Of a stretch of DNA of 64,000 nucleotides, positions 9,444-21,344 are shown piece after piece; position 1 is the first letter of the stretch; each line of letters starts with the position of its first letter. The notes below the pieces were generated by a model that saw nothing but the letters and a program-made list of their open reading frames with translations, searched no databases and had not been told where the DNA came from. Position numbers and translations under genes: made by a program. This stretch comes from Albugo candida (Eukaryota; Oomycota; Peronosporomycetes; Albuginales; Albuginaceae). The stretch is from positions 186,001-250,000 of the forward strand of contig CAJNAR010000150.1 of assembly GCA_905220665.1 (NCBI GenBank), given 5' to 3'.

Positions 9444-12400
9444 TCAATCTAACGTGCCTCTCAAAATCACTTGCTCTTGTTCTCCTTGCCGTATGACTAC
9501 CTTACCCAAATGCATTGCATTTTCGCCGTGTGCTTTTAGTAGGTCAGTCACTTGGACAGCATTTTCGGGTGCGACTAATAAGACCATCCCGATACCGCAA
9601 TTGAATGTTCGAGCGAGCTCTTCTTGACTCAAATTGGCTGTCTCTCGTATCCATTTGAAGAGAGGTGAAAGTGTCCAGCGAGAACAGTCGAGCTCTACGG
9701 CTAGAGACTTTTCCAGTACACGAGGAATGTTTTCTAGCAACCCACCGCCTGTGATATGCGCGAAAGCATGTACCAATCGTTGTCGGATCAATGGTAGCAG
9801 ATGCTTCACATAAATTCTCGTTGGTTTCATCAGCTCTTCGCCAAGTGTTTTACTTGAACTTGGGAACGGGCATGGGTCTGAGTAATTGAGACCAACCATT
9901 TCGACTAGTTTGCGTACGAGAGAGTAGCCATTCGAGTGTACGCCAGAAGAGGCGAGACCAAGCACAAGAAAGCCTTCTTGAACCCGGCGAGGAAGAATAT
10001 CTGGCTTTCGTACAGCACCGACACAGAATCCAGCAAGATCGTAGTCCTTACCATGATACATTGACGGCATTTCTGCAGTCTCACCACCAACTAGACTGCA
10101 ACCCGATTGGAGACAGCCTTCAGCGATACCTTTGACTACTTGTGCGGCCTCTTCGACCTCAAGTTTACCACATGCATAGTAGTCCAAGAAAAACAGAGGC
10201 TCTGCCCCTTGCACAAGCAGATCATTGACACACATCGCAACGAGATCTATACCGATTGTGTCATGCATCTTCGTTTCTGTTGCGATACGAAGTTTCGTTC
10301 CTACTCCATCAGTACAAGCAACGAGAACTGTATCGCTGCTATATCCAGCAGCGCTCAAGTCAAATAACCCACCAAAACCACCAAGATCTGCATCACAACC
10401 AGCCCGAATGGTCGACTTGCAAAATGGTTTTATCAGTTTCACGAGCTTGTTCCCTGCTTCAATATCAACACCAGCCGTCGCATAAGTTATCATTCCCTTC
10501 TCTTCAAGCATTGGGCGACACATTCCGGTCTGAAATAACTTTATCGCGTGCAAAAAAGCTTTGCCTTCAAGCGCCTGTACACGAGCTTTAAGTAACTCGG
10601 ATGAATCGTCCGGATATACAGGACATCTCATCTGAACCACAATTGGTCCAGCATCGACTTGTTCTGTAACAAAATGGATAGTGCATCCACTTTCTGATTT
10701 ACGAGCATCTAACACTGCTTGGTGGACAGCCAAATCCATACCCCCTGCAAACGCGGGAAGTAATGAGGGATGTACATTCAGGACCTTGCCTTTCCATTGT
10801 TTGCAGAATTTCCCAGATAATATTCGCATGTACCCGATCAAGAGTACCAAATCAACTTTTTTAGCTTCTAAAACGTGCGATACTTCGTCATCAAAGTCCT
10901 CTCGAGATTTCCCTACACATGATAGATGCACTGCTTCAATATTTTGTGACTTGGCACGTTCCAGTATCACTGCTGATGCCTTGTTGCTGATAACTATTTG
11001 AATGCTTGCTGCGAGTTGCCCAGTCTGAATAGCATCTATAATTGGTTGCATGCTACTTCCACGTGTTGAGCCTAGTACAGCAATTCTGATAGGTTTCGCG
11101 GTGTATAGAAGTCCCTTAAGGCCAATGTCAGAGCGGTATTGTTTCCCCTTAAACTCAACCTTTCTACTTCTTGCATATGCACGAAGGATTGCGCTTTCCA
11201 GATTGGACGCTAGGGCACTCACAGCCAGGACGCGACCACCAGACGTGACGATGTTTCCACTTACTTGATCAATAGAAGTACCAGCATGAAAAATGACCAC
11301 GTCATTATCGTTCCCTTGTTTTAATCCTGTAATACTTTCACCTTTCGAATAACTATTCGGATACCCACCAGAAGCTAATACAACCGCTGCCGCAGCGCTG
11401 TTACGCCAAGCTACAAGAGAAGGATCCAGCTGGCCTTGTACACATGCTTGCATAACTTCGAAAAGGTCGCTTTGTAAGAGTGGTAAAAGTACTTGGGTCT
11501 CCGGATCACCAAATCTGCAATTGAATTCTAAAACTCTTGGCCCGACCGGAGTCAGAATGAAGCCTGGGTATAAAACACCCACATAAGGCATTCCTTCCTT
11601 TTTCATCGATAAAATTACTCGTTCGATAATTTGCACACATTCGACTTCAAGTGCTCGTGTGAGACATGGGGCCGGACAAAAGACTCCCATTCCACCGGTG
11701 TTGGGACCTTGATCATCGTCGAATACACGTTTGTGATCTTGAACACCTGGCATGGTTACCACATGCTCCCCATCGCTAAATGCCAATAAGGAGACTTCTT
11801 CACCTGTCAGAAATTCTTCCACCACAACTTCGTCACCTGCATCACCAAAAACTTTGTCTACCATGATTTCACGCAGTGCCGAATGAGCTTCAATCTTGGA
11901 GTTCGGGATCACGACTCCTTTACCAGCAGCAATTCCTGATGCTTTGATAACGACACTATGATTGACTTTATCAAGGTACTCTTTGGCCTCGTAATAATCA
12001 GTAAAGTTTTGATACTGCGCTGTCGGAATGCTATTACGTTGCATAAAGTCTTTGGCGAAAGCCTTGGATGCCTCCAATTGCGCTGCCTTGGCACTTGGGC
12101 CGAAAGCCAAGATTCCAACGGCATTCATTTTATCTGCTAGTCCGGCGACAAGTGGTGCCTCTGGACCAATCACGCATAATGAAATATTCTTCTCAACAGC
12201 AAATTTAACCAGTCTTTCGTGTTCATGAATTGAGATATTCACATTCGTAACATCGATATCTGACGCCATTGCAGTCCCGGCGTTCCCAGGTGCAACGTAA
12301 ATGTTTCCTGTTGACACTGATTGGGATAATTTCCATGCGATGGCATGTTCTCTCCCTCCATTTCCAACGACAAGGACATCATGAACTTTAAGATTCTCAT

Positions 12401-12890
12401 CCGCGATCGCAATGGAAATAGCTTGGTCCATATCGGCAAATGCTCTGAATGCTGATTCTGCATAGTGCTTATTTTCCTGTTTCGAAAACGTTAATCGACC
12501 ATCTTTAGCAATCTTAGTAGGCACGACATCAAATTCGTTTGGGTCCAACATCACAGTAATTTGCTGGTGATTCCACGCAGCAGTACGTAAAAAAGCGCAT
12601 GATCCATTCATCCATGCATCAATCATCTTGTAATCTTCTTTTTTTACACATTTGATGGCTTGAAACTCGGCGAGAACCAATTCAATTCGATCAGATAGTA
12701 AAATACCAACATCAGTTGGGTTTTGCACAGAAATATGCGGGACTTCTGCAGCAACTAGAGCTTGTTCGATGGAATGAGAGAGAAGAACAGCAATTCGAAT
12801 TTGGTTTTCGCACAGCTTTTTCGCGACTTCGATAAGTTTGGGCGACGCATTTACACCACAAAGCACTGCAATGGCGGTCGATTCGGACAT
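9444..12890 (-). CDS. multidomain purine synthesis enzyme: IMPCH-like + GARS + GART + AIRS
   Basis: Intronless, 1148 residues from ATG at 12890. Residues 1-170 resemble the IMP cyclohydrolase half of PurH: LLRAAAKNH-like LRTAAWNH at 101-108, followed by ITVMLDPNEFD and an AF-x-YD-AIS-like helix (AFADMDQAISIAI). The catalytic GGRVKTLHP segment of PurH is absent. Residues about 171-596 are glycinamide ribonucleotide synthetase (VVGNGGREHAIAWKL, KASGIAAGKGVV, EFNCRFGDPETQ). Residues about 599-793 are GAR transformylase, with catalytic N705, H707 (NVHPSLLPAF) and D746 (QVDAGPIV). Residues about 800-1148 are AIR synthetase (CTDGVGTKL, GGETAEMP). So steps 2, 3 and 5 of de novo purine synthesis sit on one chain in the order PurD-PurN-PurM, unlike the animal order PurD-PurM-PurN. 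Cytosolic. Family calls for the three enzymes are firm; the N-terminal call is a motif-level inference. Confidence 0.95.
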   Translation of the reverse strand: MSESTAIAVLCGVNASPKLIEVAKKLCENQIRIAVLLSHSIEQALVAAEVPHISVQNPTDVGILLSDRIELVLAEFQAIKCVKKEDYKMIDAWMNGSCAFLRTAAWNHQQITVMLDPNEFDVVPTKIAKDGRLTFSKQENKHYAESAFRAFADMDQAISIAIADENLKVHDVLVVGNGGREHAIAWKLSQSVSTGNIYVAPGNAGTAMASDIDVTNVNISIHEHERLVKFAVEKNISLCVIGPEAPLVAGLADKMNAVGILAFGPSAKAAQLEASKAFAKDFMQRNSIPTAQYQNFTDYYEAKEYLDKVNHSVVIKASGIAAGKGVVIPNSKIEAHSALREIMVDKVFGDAGDEVVVEEFLTGEEVSLLAFSDGEHVVTMPGVQDHKRVFDDDQGPNTGGMGVFCPAPCLTRALEVECVQIIERVILSMKKEGMPYVGVLYPGFILTPVGPRVLEFNCRFGDPETQVLLPLLQSDLFEVMQACVQGQLDPSLVAWRNSAAAAVVLASGGYPNSYSKGESITGLKQGNDNDVVIFHAGTSIDQVSGNIVTSGGRVLAVSALASNLESAILRAYARSRKVEFKGKQYRSDIGLKGLLYTAKPIRIAVLGSTRGSSMQPIIDAIQTGQLAASIQIVISNKASAVILERAKSQNIEAVHLSCVGKSREDFDDEVSHVLEAKKVDLVLLIGYMRILSGKFCKQWKGKVLNVHPSLLPAFAGGMDLAVHQAVLDARKSESGCTIHFVTEQVDAGPIVVQMRCPVYPDDSSELLKARVQALEGKAFLHAIKLFQTGMCRPMLEEKGMITYATAGVDIEAGNKLVKLIKPFCKSTIRAGCDADLGGFGGLFDLSAAGYSSDTVLVACTDGVGTKLRIATETKMHDTIGIDLVAMCVNDLLVQGAEPLFFLDYYACGKLEVEEAAQVVKGIAEGCLQSGCSLVGGETAEMPSMYHGKDYDLAGFCVGAVRKPDILPRRVQEGFLVLGLASSGVHSNGYSLVRKLVEMVGLNYSDPCPFPSSSKTLGEELMKPTRIYVKHLLPLIRQRLVHAFAHITGGGLLENIPRVLEKSLAVELDCSRWTLSPLFKWIRETANLSQEELARTFNCGIGMVLLVAPENAVQVTDLLKAHGENAMHLGKVVIRQGEQEQVILRGTLD

Positions 12891-13700
12891 TTTCACTGGA
12901 GGTGAAGCTCGTTGGTGTGGTGCACATTGCGAGACGAAGGTGTTGTGCTAAAACATGAAATCAGGCTTTAGTGTTCGCTATGATCTTGCGTGGCTTATGA
13001 TGCCGCAAAGCACGATCGAAAGTGCAAGTACAAAAATAAACCAAATTCGCTGGCACACGATTATTAAACGCCAATGCTTACAAGCAGATAAAACTAATTG
13101 GCACCCGGAACATAGCCATAGGAAATTTCATTGCTTACAATCGAGCTTTCGGGATACGATTTACAAATCTCCACCTCTGTTTGAACACGTGTGAGTTTTG
13201 ATAACTGTACAAAAAGTCATTATAAACTTGACGATGCGTAAAATGTCTCATTCGTGACCCACCATATCTGATGTGGAAACAAGCTGGGGAAGCTCCCTTT
13301 GCAAAGGCAATACTGCGGAAAAATCCTTCTGACGAATTGGTCATTTTTTTCATATACAGATTAACTAAGGCATGATACTTGCTTTGTTGATACAATAGAA
13401 GTCTTATCGTTTCTTCGCAATAAGCATTCGTAAGGAGGCAAAGGGGTACACCGTGCTGTGGTGATCTTTAGCTGCTTATCACTAGCATACCCGAGTGGAA
13501 GTCACGTGATGCGAAATTTGCTCTAGCGGCGCTTTGTCAGTTCTAACAAATTGTAGAAACGATGTTTACGCAATTGTAATTTCACATTTCTCGGAAACCA
13601 GATTTCGATCGACATTGATCTGACCGCTGCTGAGCAGTGATTAAACAAGAAATTGAAGTCAACTACGTATGACATTCCGGCCGTAACACTACTGATTCAC
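12891..13700. other. stretch without a supported gene
   Basis: Upstream of the purine gene on its strand, so the first few hundred bases must contain its promoter. Short frames (up to 86 codons) on both strands show no family resemblance. It grades into a region of decayed coding sequence. Confidence 0.4.
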
Positions 13701-13779
13701 AGAAAGTAGATCCAACACAGTGACAAGGCAACTCATGCTGGTGTTGATAAGGGTGATCCGGGTGTGGACGAAGAGCAAA

Positions 13780-14660
13780 ATCATTTGGAACTAGTGCGTT
13801 TGATGTAGAGAAATTACTCGATTACTGTCAAGCTTCTACGGGAGATGTTGATTTCGAAAGCGCCCTAGATAGCTTACGACCGATGTGTGCAGTACAGCGT
13901 ACTACAAAGCTACTGTGGTAATCTCTTTCTTTTCACTTTTTCACACATACTATCTCTGGATAGAGACTTCGCACGGCCATTTTACCATGCTGTAAATCTT
14001 CTTTTGATATCAATCACCGCTTGTATGCATTCATGAGAGATTTCGTCAACTCCTGCTTGACCTCTCCCATTTCGTCACCACATTCAAAATTTGCAGGCTA
14101 AGCCATCTTGCGAATACTTAAATTACTATTTCTTCTCATATACCGTCGCTTCATTGGATAGACAGCATCCTTCAGACTAATACAAAGGATATTTTCAAGA
14201 ACGTCCCAACTCGTTCTAATAACACTTCTTCAGAGAAGCTTATAGCGCTATATATAACCGTCTCCCAGGAGCCACAAGAAGTAGCCTCCTAATTTCTCTA
14301 TCGACGAAAGATTTCCAGACCATTACAAACGAGACATCTTTGAAGACATGCATAAACAGCTGCTCGTGTTAGGTCTATATGACGTAAAGAACATGCCAGG
14401 TCGCATGCCTGTCGTGATCGCGTACAGAGACTAAATGCAGGATTTACATTTTTCAGCCTCCCGTGAAGGATTTATCGGGAGGTATCATAATTAGATCATT
14501 GAAGCGTTTTAGACTCTCAAATGGATGCTGGAGCAGTTATTGGGTCAATCAGGTGCGGAAATGGCTTCTACTTTTTGGACCATTCAAGCTCATTTATAAA
14601 GATCCTGATAATATTGCGCGAGATCCAACAAACTAAATTTCGCTCTTTGCTGTCTCCATA
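13780..14660 (+). pseudogene. decayed protein-coding relic, family unknown
   Basis: Two short stretches read like protein. At 13789-13920 the plus frame gives FDVEKLLDYCQASTGDVDFE followed by a helix-like segment. At 14337-14600 a single frame reads FEDMHKQLLVLGLYDVKNMP, then RMPVVIAYRD, and after several stops LHFSASREGFIGR and GQSGAEMASTFWTIQAHL. The frame holds for over 250 bases although it has at least four stop codons, which fits an inactivated gene better than random DNA. I do not recognise the family. Introns could explain one or two of the breaks but not all. Confidence 0.4.
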
Positions 14661-15980
14661 ATTTGAGATAGAATGACAGCAATCAAAATAGAAATTTGGA
14701 TGTCGAAAAGCCCAGATAGCAAAATTTTCTATCATCCAATATCATGCGATATCATATAGATTGAATCTTTGGCTCGGCATTGCAGACGCCCGTTCACAAC
14801 TGCGGTTGCGACCCTGCAAAAGACAACTTGATTAGATGACCGCCCCGTGGTGTATCGGTGCCATAACGTATCTGTGCCATCATGAAGCAAGGCTAAGAAC
14901 AGAAAACGATATTGGACCATGCTTCTACTTCCTGCCTCGCATAATATTTATTTACTTTTTACTGAAAGCGCTGTATCCGTAGTGAAATATGGCATTACAC
15001 TATGCATGTGGACATATCAGCAGTAAAAATGATATCCTTTGCTATATCTCACGTGGAAGGTGACAGAAACATGATACGACATAAAAGTGCAGATTTTACG
15101 TCATGGTAGCAATCATTTACAGCATGTGAACGCTGTTTACCAACGAATGTCCATATTGTGTCTCTAGGATTGTCGTCGAGAGAACCGTGTATAATGAATA
15201 AGCGACGCACGTCTTCGCAAAGACCTTTGTCTTGGTAAGGGATACAAAGCTAGACTTCTCATTAGCGCACAGCTGCTAGCTCAAATAAGGGTAGATGATG
15301 CGAGGACGACAAAATTAGAATGCCCATCAGATCGTGTGCACCCGCAATGCTGCGTTTCGATGCGAAGGGATGCAGAGGTATGATATAGACTCAAAGAATA
15401 TGAATTCGTGTCAACCATTAGTTGGATCACTTAGCAGAGCAACTGAGTAAGAAACAAAAATGTTTTCACTCAAAGAAGGTTCAAGCATAACCGGGTTAGC
15501 TTTAGTAAATTACCACTTTCTTCAGAACGACGTGCGAACAGAGAATCCACCATGCCATGATCCCCAAAAATCATCAACCGCACTCTTGGCTGCTATCAGT
15601 GACTTCATTTGATTAGCGTAAGTCGTATCGACATCAAGGAGAACATAAGTGGCACACTTAACTTGCCACTAGTGCCTGGCTGTTGGCTGAATAAAGGTTT
15701 TGGTATGTTCCAACATTGTCAGATACAAAAACCATAAATCTTGAAAGCGAGTGGTTCGCGACATGTTCTGTTAGTACATAAACTATACTGAAACGTGTCC
15801 TCTTCTTAAGTAGACAAACCCATGGAAAGATCATATAAATCATGTACTAATGTCGTGAAATATACGAATCGCCTTCACAGAAGCAGAAAATGCAGAACAC
15901 CATATATATAGGGAATTCCTATATATAATGTACAGTCTCTGAAGAGCCATTGAAGATCGATACGAGTGTAATTACACAAT
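14661..15980. other. stretch without a supported gene
   Basis: No open frame above 62 codons has protein-like character, and no clear repeat or RNA gene was seen. It lies between the unknown relic and a Crinkler-like relic and is probably decayed sequence. Confidence 0.4.
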
Positions 15981-15987
15981 TTGGCGT

Positions 15988-17290
15988 TCAAATCTTTTCT
16001 TTGCTTCTCGATCTCATGGGAGTAAATAGTGCATCTAGTCTCTTCAGCTGTTCTGCATCGATCCCTTGTTTTTTTACCGATAGTAATTCAAATCTGGAGA
16101 TATGCCAACATACTCTCATCAGTGCGAGGAGTAAGCTTGGCAATACTATCAACATTCGGAGAAGATTTGCTCCAAAGAAGTCGAAACGTGAATGTTCTAT
16201 CATCCCTCCAAACCACAAATTAATCGCATGTCGTCCCACCACCCTTGCCCATACCTCCTTGTCGGGTAACCGTTCCATATTGAGAAGTCGAGAAGCTAAT
16301 ATATTCGCTTGTACCCGGCGAAACTAATATATTCGCTTGTACCCGGCGAAATCCACGTTGAGACGACCAGGCTTAAATTGCTTTCAACAGCAAGTTGATG
16401 TAAATAAAGCTCAGCAAATGTTTTAGCGAGTGCTACGCGCGCAATAGTCTTTTGCCCATTCCTACAAGGGATAGATAAACCTAACTGAAGTCTATATGGA
16501 AGAACAGACATAGCATATCTGTAATCAATGTATTCATTCCAAAACTCGGGACTGGTTAACTTACACTGGTTCGTCACGTCTAGCACGAAAGCGCGAAATA
16601 AACTATCGACAAATGTAGTTAAGTACAAGCAAGGAGTAGAGCCCCGAATCAAAAATTCTTTCTGTAATATCTTGACAGCCTTGATTTTCCTGGCGTACGT
16701 CATTCGAAGTCGCCATCGTGAAGTTCCGCCGCTACTGCCGGATTAGCAAAACTTCTTATCCATGTCGTTACGCGTGACGTTGTAAAGCATACCCCCAAAC
16801 AAGAGTAAATTTTCTAAAGGCCAAGCAGGCAGAGGACAGCTGTACGTGCCCATCAAGAATTGAAAATTATAAATACTTGCTGTGATGTCATCAGCAAGAA
16901 CAATTTGTGCAAACTGTGTGGAATTTCTTCATAGTGAAATCCGTCTAATAGTACCCACATAACCGTTGCGCCTTGTCGACAAATTAACTGTCTGTGATTT
17001 TTTTGATTGCGCTTTTTACGTCACAAGTTTCTCGCAGTGAGAAAAAACACATCCTTTTCATCGTTGTATCCCATATAGAATACGTAGTCTTCGTCCATCC
17101 TATTTCTTATTTGTTAATACACCAGAAACTTTCTTTTCTGTTCAAAAAGACGAGATAAAATGCTATCAGACCAAGCAATGTTGATTTGCCGAAATCAGGC
17201 GATATAATCACGATACTGCTCAACTTTTCGTCAATCATGCTGCTTTTCCCAAAAGAATAATTAGAGCATTCATCGAGTAATTCAAAACAA
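15988..17290 (-). pseudogene. decayed Crinkler (CRN)-type P-loop effector-like gene
   Basis: On the minus strand the translated fragments follow the order of the CRN ATPase region: a P-loop-like SPDFGKSTLLGLIAFYLVF near 17200, then WVLLDGFHYEEIPH near 16940, LLMTSQQV, a CLLPAWPLENLL-like segment (read as CLLGL at one frame step) near 16800, and an SGGTS-R-like motif near 16720. A 135-codon frame follows at 16703-16296. The fragments are in different frames and interrupted by stops, so no intact protein is made. A close nucleotide match runs at 60180-61290 on the plus strand. CRN proteins are cytoplasmic effectors of oomycetes; this copy is dead. The family call is an inference from motif order. 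Confidence 0.6.
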
Positions 17291-20200
17291 GTTGCTTGTC
17301 TTCCAAACGCCAGAAGATCTCACCAGTTCGGGGTGCATTCACCGAGATATTTGATAAGCTTCCAGACGGGAGGAATCCTGTGTTCATTGCTAGCATCCAT
17401 TCTGGTATGCACAGATGGGTTCATGTGTGCAATCTTGAGCGTGGTGCCGTTTGATCAAATGCGTCAATGTTGCGATTCGAAGAAGCAGACGAATGTGGAG
17501 GGAAGATCACTAAACCGTATCTCGTTGTGCCATGTATGAAGACTACCCAAAATATTATGACAAGTAAATCGAATTACAAACCTTTACGTCCTATTGCGAG
17601 AACGACCCGGTGTCCTTCTTGGCGAAAAAGAGGCGCAGTCCATCAGTATCACGCTTGATTTTATTTAGCTTCCGCCACGTTCGCCTTTTCATGTGATCAA
17701 ACGGACTTGGCCGCATCTATTTCCGCAGCGAACGAGTATGCTATGCTTCTCACTAGCGCACAGAACACCATCACCATCATATTCTTTTCTCTTTTTTTCA
17801 CCCAATCAGAGCAATAATGTACACTGACTTATGCAGGTTTGCCAACATGATTGATTGAGTGAAATGATCGGTATCGCTCACCTTTTCATGACACTAATTG
17901 GAGATACAAGCATGCGCTACAGAAAAGCTACATGACTCTCACGAGGATGGTGTTTTTTCTATACTTTTTAGGGTAAAAAATAAGGCCCAATGGAAAAATG
18001 GGCGGATCCGCTATGTTTATTTTCGTTCACGCATGTGTCGCGGAACTTCTGCGTTGTATTGGGAGCAATAACACGGGCGCTTTGTGTACAGGAATCGACG
18101 GATCTCAATTTGGGTTGATGGCTTACTGGATGTCTACATGGGGCGATGTAGATACTAGAAGACAAGTTTTTTTATTCTAAAAGTAAGCCAGCTTCTTATA
18201 CGATGCAATTGTTTGGCTTAAGCTGCCAGTGCGAACCAGATTTGTTGAATTTTTCTCAAAGTCTTAATGCCTATTGGAACACGCCATGTAGCTTTCTGCC
18301 ATGAAAATGCGTGAGCAAAATTTACCAAGCACGTCAACCATGTGCTTCAGATAATACGGGAGCACTGAGAAACGACGAAAACAGTCGTTCGGTGCCAAAA
18401 CCCGTACAATATGAGCCGCATAGATAGAGAATTGGGCGTTTATACGCTCAAAATGTGCAAAGTCATTCAGTAGAAAGAGATCAGTAACTCTACGATCTTC
18501 CTCTTGCATGAAATGGTCAAGAATGTTCTGGATCGCTTTCATAACAGCATATTTGGGTTTTAAGACGATAGCAAATTGCTATTGTACACTTTGTTTACTC
18601 ACTTCAATCAGAACTTTGACGTGGCTGAAATTACGGTCAATTCTGATGATAATCGATTCGGGAACTTCTGATGCGCAAAGCATCATCTGGTATATTTTCG
18701 TCTGTTCATGTATCTGGGTGGCGGGGTTGTGAAACAGTGAAAACCAAGTCGACGAGGAATACAACAAAATAGTTGCCTAACGAGATTATTATGAGGAAGT
18801 GGATATATAGGCAAATCCCTTTGTATAAATGCATCATTCGTCATTCTGCAAATTAGATATTCTCCTTGTGATCACACTAATTCAGCCTTCTCTGATTGAT
18901 ATGTGCGTGACTTCATCAATCGCGGCAACTTTGGCTTGCACATTCTGCCGTATTACAACACGAATACCGTACATAACACCGGTCAACTTGCAAAGCGGTT
19001 TGCATATCTTCTCATTGCACATATCTCAGAGTTTTGGCAAATAAAGCAATGCACAACATCATCTTAATCCTGCCAGTCAGTGATTCAAGATGGTGAGTCA
19101 AACGAAGCGGACGTCAATATTATAAGTCTATTAGGTGACGCTCGACGCCAATGACAAAACGATGCGAAACCATTCAAGAAAGCTACGCGTGCTGCACGAT
19201 GTGAACTTTCTACCCGTTCTAACGCATCTTCTGTAGCAGAAAAGGTTGAACTTAAAGCATCGACGGAATCAACCCATCTATCTGCCGAGCGGAGTCAGGT
19301 AAAAGAAGATCCTGAAGAAAAATATTTTGTTTGCGAAGTAGTGTAATTTTTCGTGAACCATTTCAGGAGACGTTGATGTCTTGATCAAACTCGGATCCGG
19401 ATGCGTGTTGGGCTCTCCGTAAATTTTATAGTGTGGCATGACGAACTGAATAACTCTATGTACTTGACGATATTTTTTGTACAGCCGTCTTCACATTAAT
19501 CACCATAACCTCCTCACAAGTGTGAATACTTGGATGCAGTAGCAACAGGATTACGTCGTAGGCCTTATTGTTGTCGTTGCATCCCGCCTGAGTGGCTTGA
19601 TTGATGTATGAATTGAGCCTTCCTATTATCAAACTTGGAGTTCTAACGTCCACCATCGAGCTCTAATTTTTCCCAAAGTTGTGATAGATTCTTCTCGTAT
19701 ACAAGTCGAAATGGGAAAAACCCCGTGTTACTGCTCGGTTTCAAAGATGCTGTCCTGATATCTACCCAGTTTTTCGTGATCGTCATCGCTTTGGCAAAAA
19801 ATGTTCGCAGCGACTTTGCTCTATCGATGAAGAGTGCTTACTTCATCAACGTACGGTTGCGGCACTTCTACAAATGAAGCGAAAGGTTGAGAAACGAAAT
19901 TGCTGGATGTACATACTTCTGGTTACTAACGAAAAGCGGGAGATACGTTAAGCAATCTCACAACACTTGTTGCTCAAATGACCAAATTACAATTTGGAAA
20001 GCCTGTCATACTGATCCTCATGAGATCGCACAGATTCGATTATCAAATGGATTGGGCAGGTTTGCTCAGTTCAAATGGGCGTGATTGTTGACTAGACGAA
20101 ACTGCCGGATACATTCCTCTCGGGGAGATCGTACTATACTGGCGACCAAACAGACTCATGCCCACCGTATTGAGTTTCGGCTTCTTGCATAGATTTAGTG

Positions 20201-21344
20201 CTGATTGAAGCATGGAAGAGAGCCAGTTTGCCGGAGTGAGATGCATGTTTGCTTGTCCAGACATGACTTTGATTGTGTCGCCAGTTGCCGGATCTGGCGC
20301 TGCAGATGAGTTTTTTTGATGGATATATGATAGATTATATGAAGTTTCTTAGCATTCCCGATCAGAATTGGCGTACAGAAAAAACCCAGTGTTATATTGG
20401 ATTTCGAAGCAATACATAGGGGTGCAAATCTTATTTGAATTACATCGAAGCTCGGTGGTATCTCATCCTACACTTCGTTCGAGTTGCGACCTGTTGAGTC
20501 AAGAAATCGGGATAGAAGCTAAAATCATGCAGCAATACGTGGTAGACAGGATTGGAGCGTCTTTTATTGGCGAAACGTTTTTGCTTTAGTCCCTTGGCTT
20601 CTCTGGGTCTTTGTCAGAACTCGAGCAGGCGAATCGAAGGAAGATGAAAGCTCCCTGATTCAAAACATGAAGATATACTATCAAATTTTTTGCGCATACC
20701 GACAATTTTTTGAGCTTCAACGGCATTCATGAGAAAAAGTTCTTGTAATGATCTTCGTGAGTCTTGACGAGCGGACATCGCCTATCTTCATCAGCATTCG
20801 GTAGAACTCGAAAGTAGAAATCGGTAGCGTAGTATGAACATTGTGCTTAGCTTCTCTCGACAAAAGCGCAGTAATTATAGCTGTTGTAAAACTTACGAAG
20901 TGCATATTGTTTGTGCAATCATAAAATCCTATTCAGTGATTTCTTATAGTCTGTTACAAATCTACGCACCACCAAGTGCATGCCACGGTGAGTGTTGCAA
21001 GAGGATACATTCCGTCACGATTAGAGGTATAGCCTCGACCGAGTCGCACTAAAGCATTGGATAAGATGATAGTTCGGTAAACGCTAACTTTTCACTGAAA
21101 AAAGTGCTTGAAAGACCCTCAGCTCTGATGCGGGAAGCAGTAAAGGTTCAGTCGCTCAATTGATCGTGTGCTTATATGTGATTAATTTGCACAGGTTATG
21201 ATTATTGAAGATCTCAACGGGATTGAGCATCTTATCAGCCACCGTAATCTTATGACTTTTTACTTGATCCGCCGCACTGCTTTTTCGATGGTTTGTCAGT
21301 AACCTCAGTAAGACAAAGTCAATCTGAAAGGAAACTCAACAAGA
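17291..21344. other. 4-kb region of short frames, probably decayed sequence
   Basis: No gene model can be supported. A 92-codon minus-strand frame at 18542-18264 has a protein-like composition (DLFLLNDFAHFERINAQFSI) and lies upstream of the CRN-like relic on the same strand, so it may be part of a second relic. Two segments, near 19705 and 20380, share the phrase aaaaccc-x-gtgttac/tat and a following tttcgaa or tttcaaa, which may mark a degenerate repeat. No tRNA or rRNA was recognised. Confidence 0.4.

Noticed and set aside
9253..12463. Many 60-110-codon frames on both strands over the purine gene
   Set aside because: They overlap a strongly supported 1148-residue enzyme and show no domains of their own.
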